A program made the translations under genes and the position numbers. The notes beneath the pieces are model-generated. The model ran no database searches and had not been told where the DNA came from. It worked only from the letters and a program-made list of their open reading frames with translations. A stretch of 64,000 nt of DNA from Pedobacter ginsengisoli (lineage in GTDB: Bacteria; Bacteroidota; Bacteroidia; Sphingobacteriales; Sphingobacteriaceae). Where the stretch lies: positions 248,001-312,000 of the forward strand of contig NZ_JASSYX010000002.1 of the NCBI RefSeq assembly GCF_030244015.1, in the 5' to 3' direction. Of this stretch, positions 36,663 through 45,536 are shown piece by piece (position 1 is the stretch's first letter; each line of letters starts with the position of its first letter).

Positions 36663-37029
36663 TACGGGAATATGCTAAAATAATTAGTATTGCTTGCCTG
36701 ATAAAGTGTAATTTATATTTTTTTGTAATTTAAATAATTGCATATAAATAATTGATTTTTAATTTTTTATGTAAATAATGTAAAGAACTTTTAGTGCTTG
36801 TTTTTTGGCTTTTTTAATAGCTAAGTTTCGGTTTTTATTTCTCGGGTGATTATAAGCAGGTCAGGCCTATTAATCTGCTATTAAGATACACTATTTATGT
36901 TCAAAATAAAGAAAAAAATTAGGCTGTTTTTTTTAAAGTGTATGCAGATCAACTATTTTTTTTCGCTGGATTTTCTGCTGTTTTTAATGGAAATTCTCTC
37001 CCCTGCCCTGCTAAAAAAGAGCGGCAGTA
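36663..37029. other. AT-rich intergenic region
   Basis: This 367-bp gap between two minus-strand genes is very A+T-rich. A 10-bp direct repeat TAAATAATTG occurs at 36731-36740 and 36745-36754. I see no convincing gene; it should hold the promoter of the large envelope protein. Confidence 0.5.
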
Positions 37030-37920
37030 CTACTGTAAATTCTTTCTTTTTTTGTAGATCGGATACAGAAAAACAGCACCTAAAATCAGGGCAGTACCGA
37101 TATAAAATCCAGCGGACATTGCCTCTTTAGTGCCGAAGAAAATGAAGGCCAGAAGGATGCCGTATACCGGCTCAAGATTGGTGATGAGCGCCACCCGGAA
37201 TGCCGACAAAGTACGCATCACAGAGACGCCGGCAACGTAGGCAAGAGCAGTACATATGGTACCGAGAACGCCCAGGTAAATCCAGTCTTTCAGACTAAGA
37301 TTAAATGTCTCATTCATGAGGTCATGATCCAGAAAACGATAGCCGGTGATCCAGATAAAAGCTCCGGTAATCTCGTAAAATCCAATGATCTTCGGGTCGC
37401 TTTTTTGGACTAAGGTAGAGTTTATCGTGGCAAATAAACTGGAGGCAAGTGCCGACGTGAGTCCGAAAATAATACCCAGGGTATACTGCGATTCGAATTT
37501 AAAGATGAGATAAATGCCCAGAATAATGACCAGCCCGATGAGTACATCTGGTATCAGGATGCGCTGTTTTTTGATCAGCGGTTCAAGTATTGCGGTGAAA
37601 AGTGTGAATGAGGACAGGCATACCAGTGTCACTGAAACAGTTGAAACCTTGATGGCGTGAAAGAAGAGGATCCAGTGCAGCGCAACTATACCTCCGGTAA
37701 AGAAGAACTGCAGAAATTGCTTTTTGCTGATTCTAAGGCTGGTTTTGGTAAACAGGAAATAGGCAAATAAAGTGATTCCCGCGATCATCACACGATACCA
37801 GACCATTTGTACAGCGTTGATGGAAATAAGTGCGCCCAGAATGCCTGTAAAGCCCCATATAAAAACTGTAAAATGTAAGATCAGCAGGTTTTTATTGATT
37901 GAGGGCTGGCTGTTGCTCAT
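37030..37920 (-). CDS. EamA-family (DMT superfamily) transporter
   Basis: The 296-residue protein has ten predicted helices in two EamA repeats (FIWGFTGILGALI and LGTICTALAYVAGV; NLEPVYGILLAFIFFGT). Such permeases export amino acids or other metabolites; the substrate is unknown. Its ATG directly abuts the stop of the LptF/G gene, in a tgt-lptF/G-eamA operon. Confidence 0.86.
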   Translation of the reverse strand: MSNSQPSINKNLLILHFTVFIWGFTGILGALISINAVQMVWYRVMIAGITLFAYFLFTKTSLRISKKQFLQFFFTGGIVALHWILFFHAIKVSTVSVTLVCLSSFTLFTAILEPLIKKQRILIPDVLIGLVIILGIYLIFKFESQYTLGIIFGLTSALASSLFATINSTLVQKSDPKIIGFYEITGAFIWITGYRFLDHDLMNETFNLSLKDWIYLGVLGTICTALAYVAGVSVMRTLSAFRVALITNLEPVYGILLAFIFFGTKEAMSAGFYIGTALILGAVFLYPIYKKRKNLQ

Positions 37921-39024
37921 TTATTTTGGCGCTTTTTTGAGCAAATATAAGCCCAAAAGACCAAAGAAAAGTGTCGGTGCAATAACAGCAAAAAAAGGAG
38001 ATGCACCCCCCCTTAAGGAGAACATCTTGGCAAATTGATTAAATACGATATAGCCAAAACTCAGTAGTATACCTATCCCAAGCGGTAAACCGACACCTCC
38101 GCGTACCTTCCTTGAGGACAGCGCAACACCGATCAGTGTGAGTACAAAGGCAGACAGAGGGTGTAAATAACGCTTATATTGCTCAAAAAGAAGGTCGTTC
38201 ATAATACCTGTACCCCTGATCTTTTCCTTACGGATCTTTTCAGACAATAACTTGTTGCTCATGTTCTCAAATATATTATCATACGCAGAGAAGTCATCAG
38301 GACGCATGTCCAGGATGGTGTCCTTGGTTTTGCCGGTACCATTTACCATCGTCTCTTTCAGCCCGTTCACATACCTGATGGAGTAATTGGTAATCTTCCA
38401 GGTCCGTTTTAGAGAATCCCATTTGATTTCATCTGCGACCAGCTTTTTAGTGAGTTCATCACCCTTAAAGTTGTCGAGGGTAAACTTTGTCCCGACCTTG
38501 GTCTTGTTGTCAAAATAATCCATATAGATATAGGTCTTTTCGTCCAGCTTCATATGGATGTCCCTTTTGCTGGGAGAAGTATTTTTCTTTACATAGCTGT
38601 TTTCAAAGCTGTTTTTCAGCTGATTGGTATAAGGCAGGATGTAAAGATTGGAGGCAAGGTTGACGACAAAAATAATAAACGCTGATACGAAATAGGGCAT
38701 CAGAAACCTATTGAAGCTTACACCGCCGCTCAAAATGGGTACAATTTCCGTCTGGTCAGCCATTTTTGCGGTAAAGAAGATTACCGCAATAAAATTGATC
38801 AGTGGAGAGAGCATGTTTACATAAAAGGGAATGGATCCTGCGTAATACAGGGTGACGACCTGCCAAAAAGTAAGGTTGGCGCTTAGAAAGTCGTCCAGCT
38901 TCTCAGAAAGGTCAAATATGATGATGATGATGACAAACAGCGTCAATGTATACAGGAACGTGCCCAAATACTTGCTGATGATGTACCAGTCGATGATCTT
39001 TATCCTGCCCCTGATGAAATTCAT
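37921..39024 (-). CDS. LptF/LptG-family LPS export permease
   Basis: The 367-residue protein has the YjgP/YjgQ layout: helices near residues 14-33, 55-80 and 100-120, a periplasmic beta domain (residues 130-260) and C-terminal helices. FIRGRIKIIDWYIISKYLG at the start is typical. LptF and LptG drive LPS extraction with LptB; only one gene is present here, as is usual in Bacteroidota where the pair are unlinked. It abuts tgt without a gap. Confidence 0.87.
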   Translation of the reverse strand: MNFIRGRIKIIDWYIISKYLGTFLYTLTLFVIIIIIFDLSEKLDDFLSANLTFWQVVTLYYAGSIPFYVNMLSPLINFIAVIFFTAKMADQTEIVPILSGGVSFNRFLMPYFVSAFIIFVVNLASNLYILPYTNQLKNSFENSYVKKNTSPSKRDIHMKLDEKTYIYMDYFDNKTKVGTKFTLDNFKGDELTKKLVADEIKWDSLKRTWKITNYSIRYVNGLKETMVNGTGKTKDTILDMRPDDFSAYDNIFENMSNKLLSEKIRKEKIRGTGIMNDLLFEQYKRYLHPLSAFVLTLIGVALSSRKVRGGVGLPLGIGILLSFGYIVFNQFAKMFSLRGGASPFFAVIAPTLFFGLLGLYLLKKAPK

Positions 39025-40155
39025 TTATAATTTATTGCCTAATATAGTCACCATTTTGTTTTTCCAGGCGTAAAATTCACCATTGATGATCTTTTCGCGT
39101 GCTTCTTTGACCAGCCACAAGTAAAAGTGGAGGTTGTGCAGGGTGGCTATCTGTGCGCCCAGCATTTCTTTGGAATGCATCAGATGCCTCAAATAAGCTT
39201 TGGAATAAACCTGGTCTGCAAACAGATCACTCTCTGCATCAATAGGCGAGAGGTCGTCAGCCCACTTTTTATTGGTAATGTTAATCATACCATTCCTGGT
39301 AAAGAGCATCCCGTTCCTGGCATTCCTGGTAGGCATGACACAATCAAACATATCTACACCCAGGGCGATATTTTCCAGGATGTTGACCGGTGTACCCACG
39401 CCCATAAGGTAACGTGGTTTTTCTTCCGGCAGTATGTCGCAAACGACTTCGGTCATCCCATACATCTCTTCGGCGGGTTCGCCTACTGACAAGCCGCCTA
39501 TGGCATTGCCCTCGCGACCCATCGAAGCGATGAATTCTGCGGATTTTACCCTGAGGTCTTTGTAAACAGAACCCTGTACGATAGGAAAAAGAGTTTGGTT
39601 GTAGCCATATTTAGGTTCGGTTCCGTCAAATCTTGTACAACAGCGTTTTAACCAGCGGTGAGTCATGTTGATGGAGTTTGCCGCGTATTTATAGTCACAT
39701 GGATATGGTGTACATTCATCAAAAGCCATAATAATATCAGCCCCGATGGTGCGCTGGATGTCCATGGCATATTCCGGAGTAAATAAATGTTTTGACCCGT
39801 CAATGTGGGAGTGGAAAGTAACGCCTTCTTCTTTGATCTTGCGCACTTTACTTAAAGAATAGACCTGATAACCTCCGCTGTCGGTAAGGATCGGCCCGTC
39901 CCAGCCAATGAATTTATGCAGTCCGCCTGCCCGTTCCAGGATATCTAATCCCGGTCTGAGGTACAGGTGGTAGGTATTGCCCAGGATGATCCGGGCCTCG
40001 ATATCTTCCTTTAATTCCCGCTGATGTACGGCTTTAACCGTTCCGGCTGTGCCTACGGGCATGAATATAGGTGTTTGTATCTGGCCGTGATCTGTGGTAA
40101 TTGTTCCCGCCCTGGCTTTGGAATGGATATCTTTTGCCTCTAAAGTAAAGTTCAT
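39025..40155 (-). CDS. tgt: Queuine tRNA-ribosyltransferase without the canonical zinc cysteines
   Basis: The ATG at 40155 (MNFTLEAKDIHSKARAG) gives 376 residues; the longer frame runs into the promoter. Catalytic parts are intact: TDSGGYQVYSL (Asp92), GGLSVGEP and MFDCVMPTRNARNG (Asp271). It swaps guanine 34 for preQ1 in GUN tRNAs. The zinc motif CxCxxC reads Ser309-Leu311-Asp314, and only the matching His340 (TLHNLHFY) remains. Spacing (C-x1-C-x2-C-x25-H) is unchanged, so zinc is probably not bound in the usual way. Confidence 0.92.
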   Translation of the reverse strand: MNFTLEAKDIHSKARAGTITTDHGQIQTPIFMPVGTAGTVKAVHQRELKEDIEARIILGNTYHLYLRPGLDILERAGGLHKFIGWDGPILTDSGGYQVYSLSKVRKIKEEGVTFHSHIDGSKHLFTPEYAMDIQRTIGADIIMAFDECTPYPCDYKYAANSINMTHRWLKRCCTRFDGTEPKYGYNQTLFPIVQGSVYKDLRVKSAEFIASMGREGNAIGGLSVGEPAEEMYGMTEVVCDILPEEKPRYLMGVGTPVNILENIALGVDMFDCVMPTRNARNGMLFTRNGMINITNKKWADDLSPIDAESDLFADQVYSKAYLRHLMHSKEMLGAQIATLHNLHFYLWLVKEAREKIINGEFYAWKNKMVTILGNKL

Positions 40156-40182
40156 ATAGTGCGCTCCCTCAAAAAATCTGGC

Positions 40183-40190
40183 CAAAAGTA
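40183..40190 (-). promoter_or_regulatory. Predicted -7 element for the tgt operon
   Basis: On the minus strand this is TACTTTTG, a match to TAnnTTTG, 27 bp before the tgt ATG. It supports the shorter start. Confidence 0.5.
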
Positions 40191-40285
40191 GCAAAAAACC
40201 AGCTATTTAAGTGCTAAATTTTTTATCAACATAAATCGACATTACAGATTAAAAATGAGAAATTTGCGCCCTACTAAATGACACC

Positions 40286-41407
40286 GTGGAACTAACCCTA
40301 ATAGAGAATTGCCTGCTGGGCTGTTTAATTTTTTGCTTTTTAATACAGCTATATTTTGTCCTTTTTGTTCATCTGAGGCTGTCGCTGATGAGAATTGAGG
40401 TACCCGATAACGGTACCGCCAGACCTTTGAGTGTTGTCATTTGCGCGCGCAATGAAGCACTGAATCTCAGAGAATATCTTTCTGTCGTATTGGAACAGGA
40501 CTATCCGGCATATGAAGTTGTAGTGGTCAATGACAGGTCATGGGATGGTACAGAAGAAGTGCTGAAGGATTTCGGAACACGGTATAAACACCTCAAAATC
40601 GTGAACATTGCAGATGGGGAGAAATTCATAGCGGGAAAGAAATTTGCAGTGACGATGGGCATCAAGGCGGCTCAATATGAATGGCTTGTGTTTACAGATG
40701 CAGATTGTATGCCCGCATCAGCAAACTGGCTGAAAGGCATGCAACAGCCAGCAAACGAGCAAACTGAATTTATACTGGGATATTCACCGTACCTCAAAAG
40801 AAAGGGGATTTTAAATGCGCTGATCCGTTTTGAAACTTTCTTTACTGCAGTCAACTACCTTTCATTTGCGCTTAAAGGCATGCCTTATATGGGCGTAGGG
40901 CGGAACATGGCCTACAAAAAATCAGTGTTTTTCAAAAATAAAGGCTTTGCGGCGCACATGCACATTCCATCCGGAGATGATGATCTTTTTGTGAATGCCA
41001 ATGCCGGCAAGCGCAACACCGAAATCCGCATTCACAAAGATACCCAGGTCTGGAGTGAACCAGATACTAGTTTCGGGGCTTACCTCAGACAAAAAAAGAG
41101 ACATTTTGGTGCGGGTAAACTATACAAGGGCAAACATAAGTTCATCCTTTCCTGCCAGATCGTTTTCCAGTTTCTGTTCTACGCATTCTTAATTGCCCTG
41201 ATGTTTTTTAAACCTGCTATGTACATTGCACTGGGGATCTTTGCTTTGAGCATCATGATCAGGTGTTTTGTTTATCCGCGCCTGCTGAAACGCCTGAGTT
41301 ATGGGGGGTTGAGCATCTGGTTTCCCTTGCTGGATATCCTGTTGTTCATTTTTCTGGTGTTTAATGGCATAGTATCTATATTTGTTAAAAAAGTACAGTG
41401 GAAATAA
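40286..41407 (+). CDS. Glycosyltransferase family 2 membrane protein, GTG start
   Basis: The 373-residue protein has an N-terminal helix (residues 8-30) and a GT-A domain with VVICARNEALNL, VNDRSWDGTEE, the DxD motif FTDADCMPA, SGDDDLF and QKKRHFGAGKLYK. Two or three helices follow near the C-terminus. It is a processive or envelope glycan transferase of unknown product. It starts at GTG because no in-frame ATG precedes the conserved helix. It overlaps rsmG by 10 bp. Confidence 0.87.
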   Translation: MELTLIENCLLGCLIFCFLIQLYFVLFVHLRLSLMRIEVPDNGTARPLSVVICARNEALNLREYLSVVLEQDYPAYEVVVVNDRSWDGTEEVLKDFGTRYKHLKIVNIADGEKFIAGKKFAVTMGIKAAQYEWLVFTDADCMPASANWLKGMQQPANEQTEFILGYSPYLKRKGILNALIRFETFFTAVNYLSFALKGMPYMGVGRNMAYKKSVFFKNKGFAAHMHIPSGDDDLFVNANAGKRNTEIRIHKDTQVWSEPDTSFGAYLRQKKRHFGAGKLYKGKHKFILSCQIVFQFLFYAFLIALMFFKPAMYIALGIFALSIMIRCFVYPRLLKRLSYGGLSIWFPLLDILLFIFLVFNGIVSIFVKKVQWK

Positions 41408-42030
41408 AGTCAGCATTAATACAAAAATACTTTGAAGGGTTAACTGAGCAGCAGGTCAGACAGTTTGATCAGTTGTATGACCTGTATAGCTTCTGGAATT
41501 CACAGATCAATGTAATCTCCAGGAAGGATATTGATGAGTTGTATGAGCGCCATATTTTACATTCTCTGGGAATCGCGAAGTTCTGCAGTTTCAAAGCGGG
41601 TACAAAGATCCTGGATGTGGGAACGGGCGGTGGCTTTCCCGGTATTCCATTGGCCATTCTTTTTCCGGAGGTGGAGTTCCACCTGGTTGATTCTATCGGA
41701 AAAAAGATTAAAGTAGTGACTGAAGTGGCCGCTGCTTTAGGACTTAAAAATGTAAAAGCCAGTCATTTGCGCGCGGAGCAGATTGCAGATAAGTATGATT
41801 TCGTGGTATCAAGAGCGGTGACCAGGCTGATCGATTTCTATCCCTGGATCAAAGGCAAGTTTATTAAAGAATCTAAAAATGCGATTGCTAACGGGATACT
41901 ATATCTTAAAGGGGGAGACTTAAAGGAGGAGATTGTTGAATCACGACTAAAAGCGGAACTATATCCGCTTTCAGCTTACTTTGAAGAAGCCTTTTTTGAA
42001 ACTAAATTTGTGGTGTATATTCCTCAGTAA
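41398..42030 (+). CDS. rsmG: 16S rRNA (guanine-527-N7)-methyltransferase
   Basis: The 210-residue protein has the SAM motif ILDVGTGGGFPGIPLAILFPE and FVVSRAVTRL, both characteristic of RsmG/GidB. It methylates G527 in 16S rRNA. Translation starts at a GTG inside the end of the glycosyltransferase gene, implying coupling. Confidence 0.94.
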   Translation: MEIKSALIQKYFEGLTEQQVRQFDQLYDLYSFWNSQINVISRKDIDELYERHILHSLGIAKFCSFKAGTKILDVGTGGGFPGIPLAILFPEVEFHLVDSIGKKIKVVTEVAAALGLKNVKASHLRAEQIADKYDFVVSRAVTRLIDFYPWIKGKFIKESKNAIANGILYLKGGDLKEEIVESRLKAELYPLSAYFEEAFFETKFVVYIPQ

Positions 42031-42048
42031 ATTGAATTGTTTTTGTTA

Positions 42049-43764
42049 TTAGTCTTTTTTAACAGGTTTAATTACTTCTTTTTCTTTTTCGACATACTCG
42101 ATTTTTACCTCTTTCTGGTCTGATTTCACTTTTTCAACTGCCTTTTCAGGCTTCTCAGAGATCTGGTAACTAAAAGTCGTGGTTGCATTTTTATCTTTAT
42201 TCGCATTGATTCTTACTTGTTTAATCCCTTCCATGTCTGCATTTACAGCCTTCGCTTCCTTTATGGAATAGCTATAAACTTTTTTCGGCTCTGCAGCTTC
42301 TACCGCTTTAATGACCTCTTCTTTTGTATTCTTACCCTCAAATTTTACAGCTGTGGATTTGACTTTTGCTTTAGGCGGCGCAGGTGGCGGCGGTGGCGGA
42401 GCAAGTTTTACATCAGCAGGCGGAACGGGAGGTGGCGGTGGAGGAACATCTTTTGTAACTATTGGCGGCGGAAACTTGATTTTCGCTGTCTTTGGTTTTT
42501 GTGGAACTGGTGGTGGGAAAGTTACCTTTTTTGCTTGCTGATCCGGTGCAGGGGTTACCCGCTGTTTTTTAACCGGCCTCGGTGGCGGGAATTTTATGGT
42601 AATCCCGGCATTTTTACCGGTAAATTCCAGTGCACCTTTGCTTGCACGTTTTCCATATTTTGCTACAGCTTCACTACTGTTCAGTTCTTTCACCTCATCG
42701 TAGCCGGAAACAGAACTGAAATTTTGTGCCTTGGATACCTTGCCGTTAATTACGATCAGTTTGACGGGACGATCGTTTCCTGTATCGGCATCATAGACGC
42801 TTTCAATCGGATAGGTTTTTTTCTTTTCCTGTTTGGGTTCCTGAAGCATGACGGGAATTACCAACGGAGTTTTCCTGGCATAGAGGTCCACGAAGGCATA
42901 GTCTTTGGCAAAACCCAGAGTTGAGGCGCAAAGCATCCCTCCGGTGAGCGGGATTACATACAGGAGCCGGAGCCTGGCCCGTCCTGCAGATCTTTTTTGG
43001 TTTAACATGCTGATTCTGTTTTTTAGTATGGATTGGTTGAACATTTGGCTGGTGAGCGGGTTGGAGGATGATCCGAATGAGTTATTGATGAGGAACAGGG
43101 CATAATCATGTTTGACGAGACCTTGTTTGGTGGTGGCTTCGTCGGCGATGTATTCGTGAACAAGTTTAATATCCTTTCTGATCAGCCAGCAGATGGGGTT
43201 GAACCAATTGCAGATCAGCAGGATTTCAAAAAACAGGACATCCAGACTATGTTTTTGATGGATATGGATCATTTCGTGTTGTAAAATGAGGTGCTGTTTG
43301 TCCGTACCGGGATTGATGAACAGCAGGTTAAAAAATGAAAATGCAGTGTCTGACTTGCTGAAATGCACCTGTACAATGCCGTCCTTATGTGTTTTATCTG
43401 CACTGGCTGCCATTCGGAATATCCCGTAGAGACTGCTAGCCAGGCGAAAAAGGAAGAATGCGGCTACCAGAAGATAACAGGTAATGAAGACATCTTCTAA
43501 AGAATAAACCGGGGCTGTGTTGACGACCGGTATCAGTTCTCCGGAATATCGGACCGTAACCGGGATCTGGTCATGGACAGGGTGGAACAGGCTGTTCAGG
43601 TAGCTGATCTGGAACATAGGGAGCAAAAATGCCAGCACTGAAGTAGCCAGGAGGTAATATCTGTTAAGCTCATAGAACGTTTCTTTGTGCAAAAACAAAC
43701 GATAAAACCCATAAAATACAGCCAGATACAGGTTGGCTTCCAGTAAATAATATAGCCAGTTCAT
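42049..43764 (-). CDS. M56 (BlaR1-like) membrane metalloprotease with plug-like and proline-rich tail
   Basis: The 571-residue protein has helices near residues 7-25, 37-55 and 92-112, then the M56 zinc site QHEMIHIHQKH (His163 to His167) and HEYIADEA, and a fourth helix near 266-284. The extracytoplasmic tail has a TonB-plug-like stretch at 334-384 (VINGKV...SEAVAKYGKRASKGALE). Residues 391-465 are Pro-rich with three FPPP units and runs of six prolines. BlaR1-like proteases cleave BlaI repressors when they sense a ligand; here the penicillin-binding domain is absent. Overlaps blaI by 4 bp. Confidence 0.87.
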   Translation of the reverse strand: MNWLYYLLEANLYLAVFYGFYRLFLHKETFYELNRYYLLATSVLAFLLPMFQISYLNSLFHPVHDQIPVTVRYSGELIPVVNTAPVYSLEDVFITCYLLVAAFFLFRLASSLYGIFRMAASADKTHKDGIVQVHFSKSDTAFSFFNLLFINPGTDKQHLILQHEMIHIHQKHSLDVLFFEILLICNWFNPICWLIRKDIKLVHEYIADEATTKQGLVKHDYALFLINNSFGSSSNPLTSQMFNQSILKNRISMLNQKRSAGRARLRLLYVIPLTGGMLCASTLGFAKDYAFVDLYARKTPLVIPVMLQEPKQEKKKTYPIESVYDADTGNDRPVKLIVINGKVSKAQNFSSVSGYDEVKELNSSEAVAKYGKRASKGALEFTGKNAGITIKFPPPRPVKKQRVTPAPDQQAKKVTFPPPVPQKPKTAKIKFPPPIVTKDVPPPPPPVPPADVKLAPPPPPPAPPKAKVKSTAVKFEGKNTKEEVIKAVEAAEPKKVYSYSIKEAKAVNADMEGIKQVRINANKDKNATTTFSYQISEKPEKAVEKVKSDQKEVKIEYVEKEKEVIKPVKKD

Positions 43765-44132
43765 GATTCCTTGTTTTTAAGTTTTTCCGCCAGTTTGATC
43801 AGTTCATCCAGCTCGTCCATGTCCATATTCTTTTCCTTTACCAGAAAGGAAACAAGGCTCTGGTAAGAGTTTTCAAAATAATTGTTCATGACTTTGTCAA
43901 AGGCAAAGTGCTTATATTGTTCCTCGGAGATGACCGGAAAGTAGATGTGTGTATTTCCGACGGCCTTATGATCAATAAAGCCTTTGCCCTCCAGTACCCT
44001 GATCACAGTCGACACGGTATTGTAAGCGGGTTTCGGCGGCGTCATCCGGTCTATTACATCTTTAACCAGACCCTCTTTCATTTCCCATAAAATGAGCATG
44101 ATCTGCTCTTCTGCTTTTGTAAGTTCTCTCAT
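43761..44132 (-). CDS. BlaI/MecI/CopY-family repressor, locus 1
   Basis: The ATG at 44132 (MRELTKAEEQIMLILWEMK) gives 123 residues, the length of the second copy at 58.6 kb; the upstream TTG is unlikely. The winged helix contains PAYNTVSTVIRVLEGKGFIDHKAVG, the family DNA-reading motif. BlaI proteins bind as dimers to TACTA-like dyads and are inactivated by M56 proteases. Two matching dyads lie in its own promoter, so it should be autoregulated. Confidence 0.92.
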   Translation of the reverse strand: MRELTKAEEQIMLILWEMKEGLVKDVIDRMTPPKPAYNTVSTVIRVLEGKGFIDHKAVGNTHIYFPVISEEQYKHFAFDKVMNNYFENSYQSLVSFLVKEKNMDMDELDELIKLAEKLKNKES

Positions 44133-44159
44133 TCTGTATACCAAATTATTTACGTTAAT

Positions 44160-44189
44160 TAAAGTTACTACTATTTTTATAGTTTACAA
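44160..44189 (-). promoter_or_regulatory. Predicted promoter of blaI locus 1
   Basis: On the minus strand TTG (44189-44187) is followed after 19 bp by TAACTTTA (44167-44160), one mismatch from TAnnTTTG. It lies 28 bp upstream of the ATG, and the two repressor dyads cover its spacer and -33 region. Confidence 0.6.
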
Positions 44190-44203
44190 ACTATTTTTGT
44201 AGT
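44170..44203. promoter_or_regulatory. Predicted tandem BlaI operators, locus 1
   Basis: Two dyads ACTA-N6-TAGT lie at 44170-44183 and 44190-44203, exactly 20 bp apart. The second extends to AAACTA/TAGTTT (44188-44205). The half-sites are those known for MecI/BlaI operators. Confidence 0.68.
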
Positions 44204-44291
44204 TTATTATTAATGTGTTGATTATGAGTGGTGTAAAATAATTTCAATTGCCGAATTAACGCAGTTTACTGGGATTTATATAATTTAGCCT

Positions 44292-45383
44292 ATGAGTATC
44301 AGACACCAAATAGCCCTTACATTTATCAATTCTGTAGGGCATGTACATGCCAAAAACCTCCTGGACCACTTTGGTTCTGCCGAGGCCGTATTTACTGCAA
44401 GCCCTGCAGCGCTGATGGAAGTGCCTGGAATAGGGAATGTCATCGCGGGGGAAATCCTAAAAACTAATGCACTGAAACTGGCTGATGAGCAGCTGAGTTT
44501 TATAGAAAGGCACAATGTTCAGGTGCTTTTCTACACCGATGAAGCCTATCCGCACCGGCTTAGAAATTGTTTTGACGCACCAGTCCTGCTGTATTATAAA
44601 GGGAATGCGGATTTGAACCACCCCAGGATCATCAGCATAGTGGGTACGCGGAAGGCAACCGAATATGGCAGGCAGCTGTGTAAACAGCTTTGTGAGGCCT
44701 TAGCAGCTTACGATGTTTTGGTAGTCAGTGGTCTGGCCTATGGCATTGACGTGGCAGCCCATAAGGAAAGCCTTCACCAGAATATTCCTACTGTAGGTGT
44801 CCTGGCGCATGGTCTGGAAAGAATTTATCCGCCACTGCACCAGCCCATAGCCCAAAAAATGGTACTGAACGGAGGACTGCTTACAGAATTCCCGCTGAAC
44901 ACCATTCCTATAAAAGAGAATTTTCCTCAGCGCAACCGCATTATTGCCGGGCTTTCAGACGCAACTATCGTCATAGAAGCCGCTGCAAAAGGCGGGGCCC
45001 TCATTACCGCTGAGATTGCAAATTCCTACAACAGGGACGTATACGCTTTTCCAGGGAGAACAACAGATACCAGTTCCCAGGGCTGTAATTTTCTGATCAG
45101 AACAAACAGGGCGGGACTGATCAGCAATGCTAAAGACCTGATCTATAACCTCGGCTGGGAAGAGACTCTGCAACATAAAAAAGCCGGGCAGCGGCAAATG
45201 CCGATCGGCTTATCTGCCGAGGAACAGAGAATAGTTGAACTGTTAAAAATGTCCCCTGTCCGGATAGACGAGTTGTCCATACAGTGCGGATTGTCGCAGA
45301 GCCAGCTGGCTATGCATTTGTTAAGCCTTGAAATGCAGGGGATTCTGGTGTCTTTACCAGGGAAGGTCTATCAATTGAATTAG
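44292..45383 (+). CDS. dprA: DNA-processing protein DprA
   Basis: The 363-residue protein has an N-terminal HhH-like region, the DprA Rossmann core SIVGTRKATEYGRQL, VVSGLAYGIDVAAHK, FPQRNRIIAGLSDATIVIEAAAKGGALITAEIA, and a C-terminal winged helix from about residue 300. It loads RecA on incoming single-stranded DNA in natural transformation. The rest of the competence machinery is not in this window. Confidence 0.95.
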   Translation: MSIRHQIALTFINSVGHVHAKNLLDHFGSAEAVFTASPAALMEVPGIGNVIAGEILKTNALKLADEQLSFIERHNVQVLFYTDEAYPHRLRNCFDAPVLLYYKGNADLNHPRIISIVGTRKATEYGRQLCKQLCEALAAYDVLVVSGLAYGIDVAAHKESLHQNIPTVGVLAHGLERIYPPLHQPIAQKMVLNGGLLTEFPLNTIPIKENFPQRNRIIAGLSDATIVIEAAAKGGALITAEIANSYNRDVYAFPGRTTDTSSQGCNFLIRTNRAGLISNAKDLIYNLGWEETLQHKKAGQRQMPIGLSAEEQRIVELLKMSPVRIDELSIQCGLSQSQLAMHLLSLEMQGILVSLPGKVYQLN

Positions 45384-45536
45384 AATATTTTTTATACACC
45401 TATATAATAGATTGTTTGTAAGTCTATTGATATAATAGAATAAAATATTATTTTGTTTGTGGTGTAAATTCAATATTATGTTTTAATTATTGAATTATAA
45501 ATAGAATTCCAATCTCCAATTTGTATTTTTGTGTCT

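Noticed and set aside
36731..36754. 10-bp direct repeat in the AT-rich gap as an origin-like or regulatory iteron
   Set aside because: There are only two copies in very A+T-rich DNA, so chance is enough to explain it.
36897..37130. 77-codon plus-strand frame near the EamA gene
   Set aside because: It is lysine/phenylalanine-rich from the AT-rich spacer, runs into the EamA gene and has no recognisable features.
42217..42924. 235-codon plus-strand frame rich in Arg, Trp and Phe
   Set aside because: It is the antisense of the proline-rich M56 tail; the composition is a by-product of CCN-rich proline codons.
44133..44144. TTG start 12 bp upstream of the locus 1 blaI ATG
   Set aside because: The ATG at 44132 gives a protein of the same length and N-terminus as the locus 2 repressor.
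45524..45531. TATTTTTG box before the CBS-type enzyme
   Set aside because: It matches TAnnTTTG, but it ends only 5 bp before the ATG and no TTG lies at 19-21 bp upstream, so it would need a leaderless transcript.
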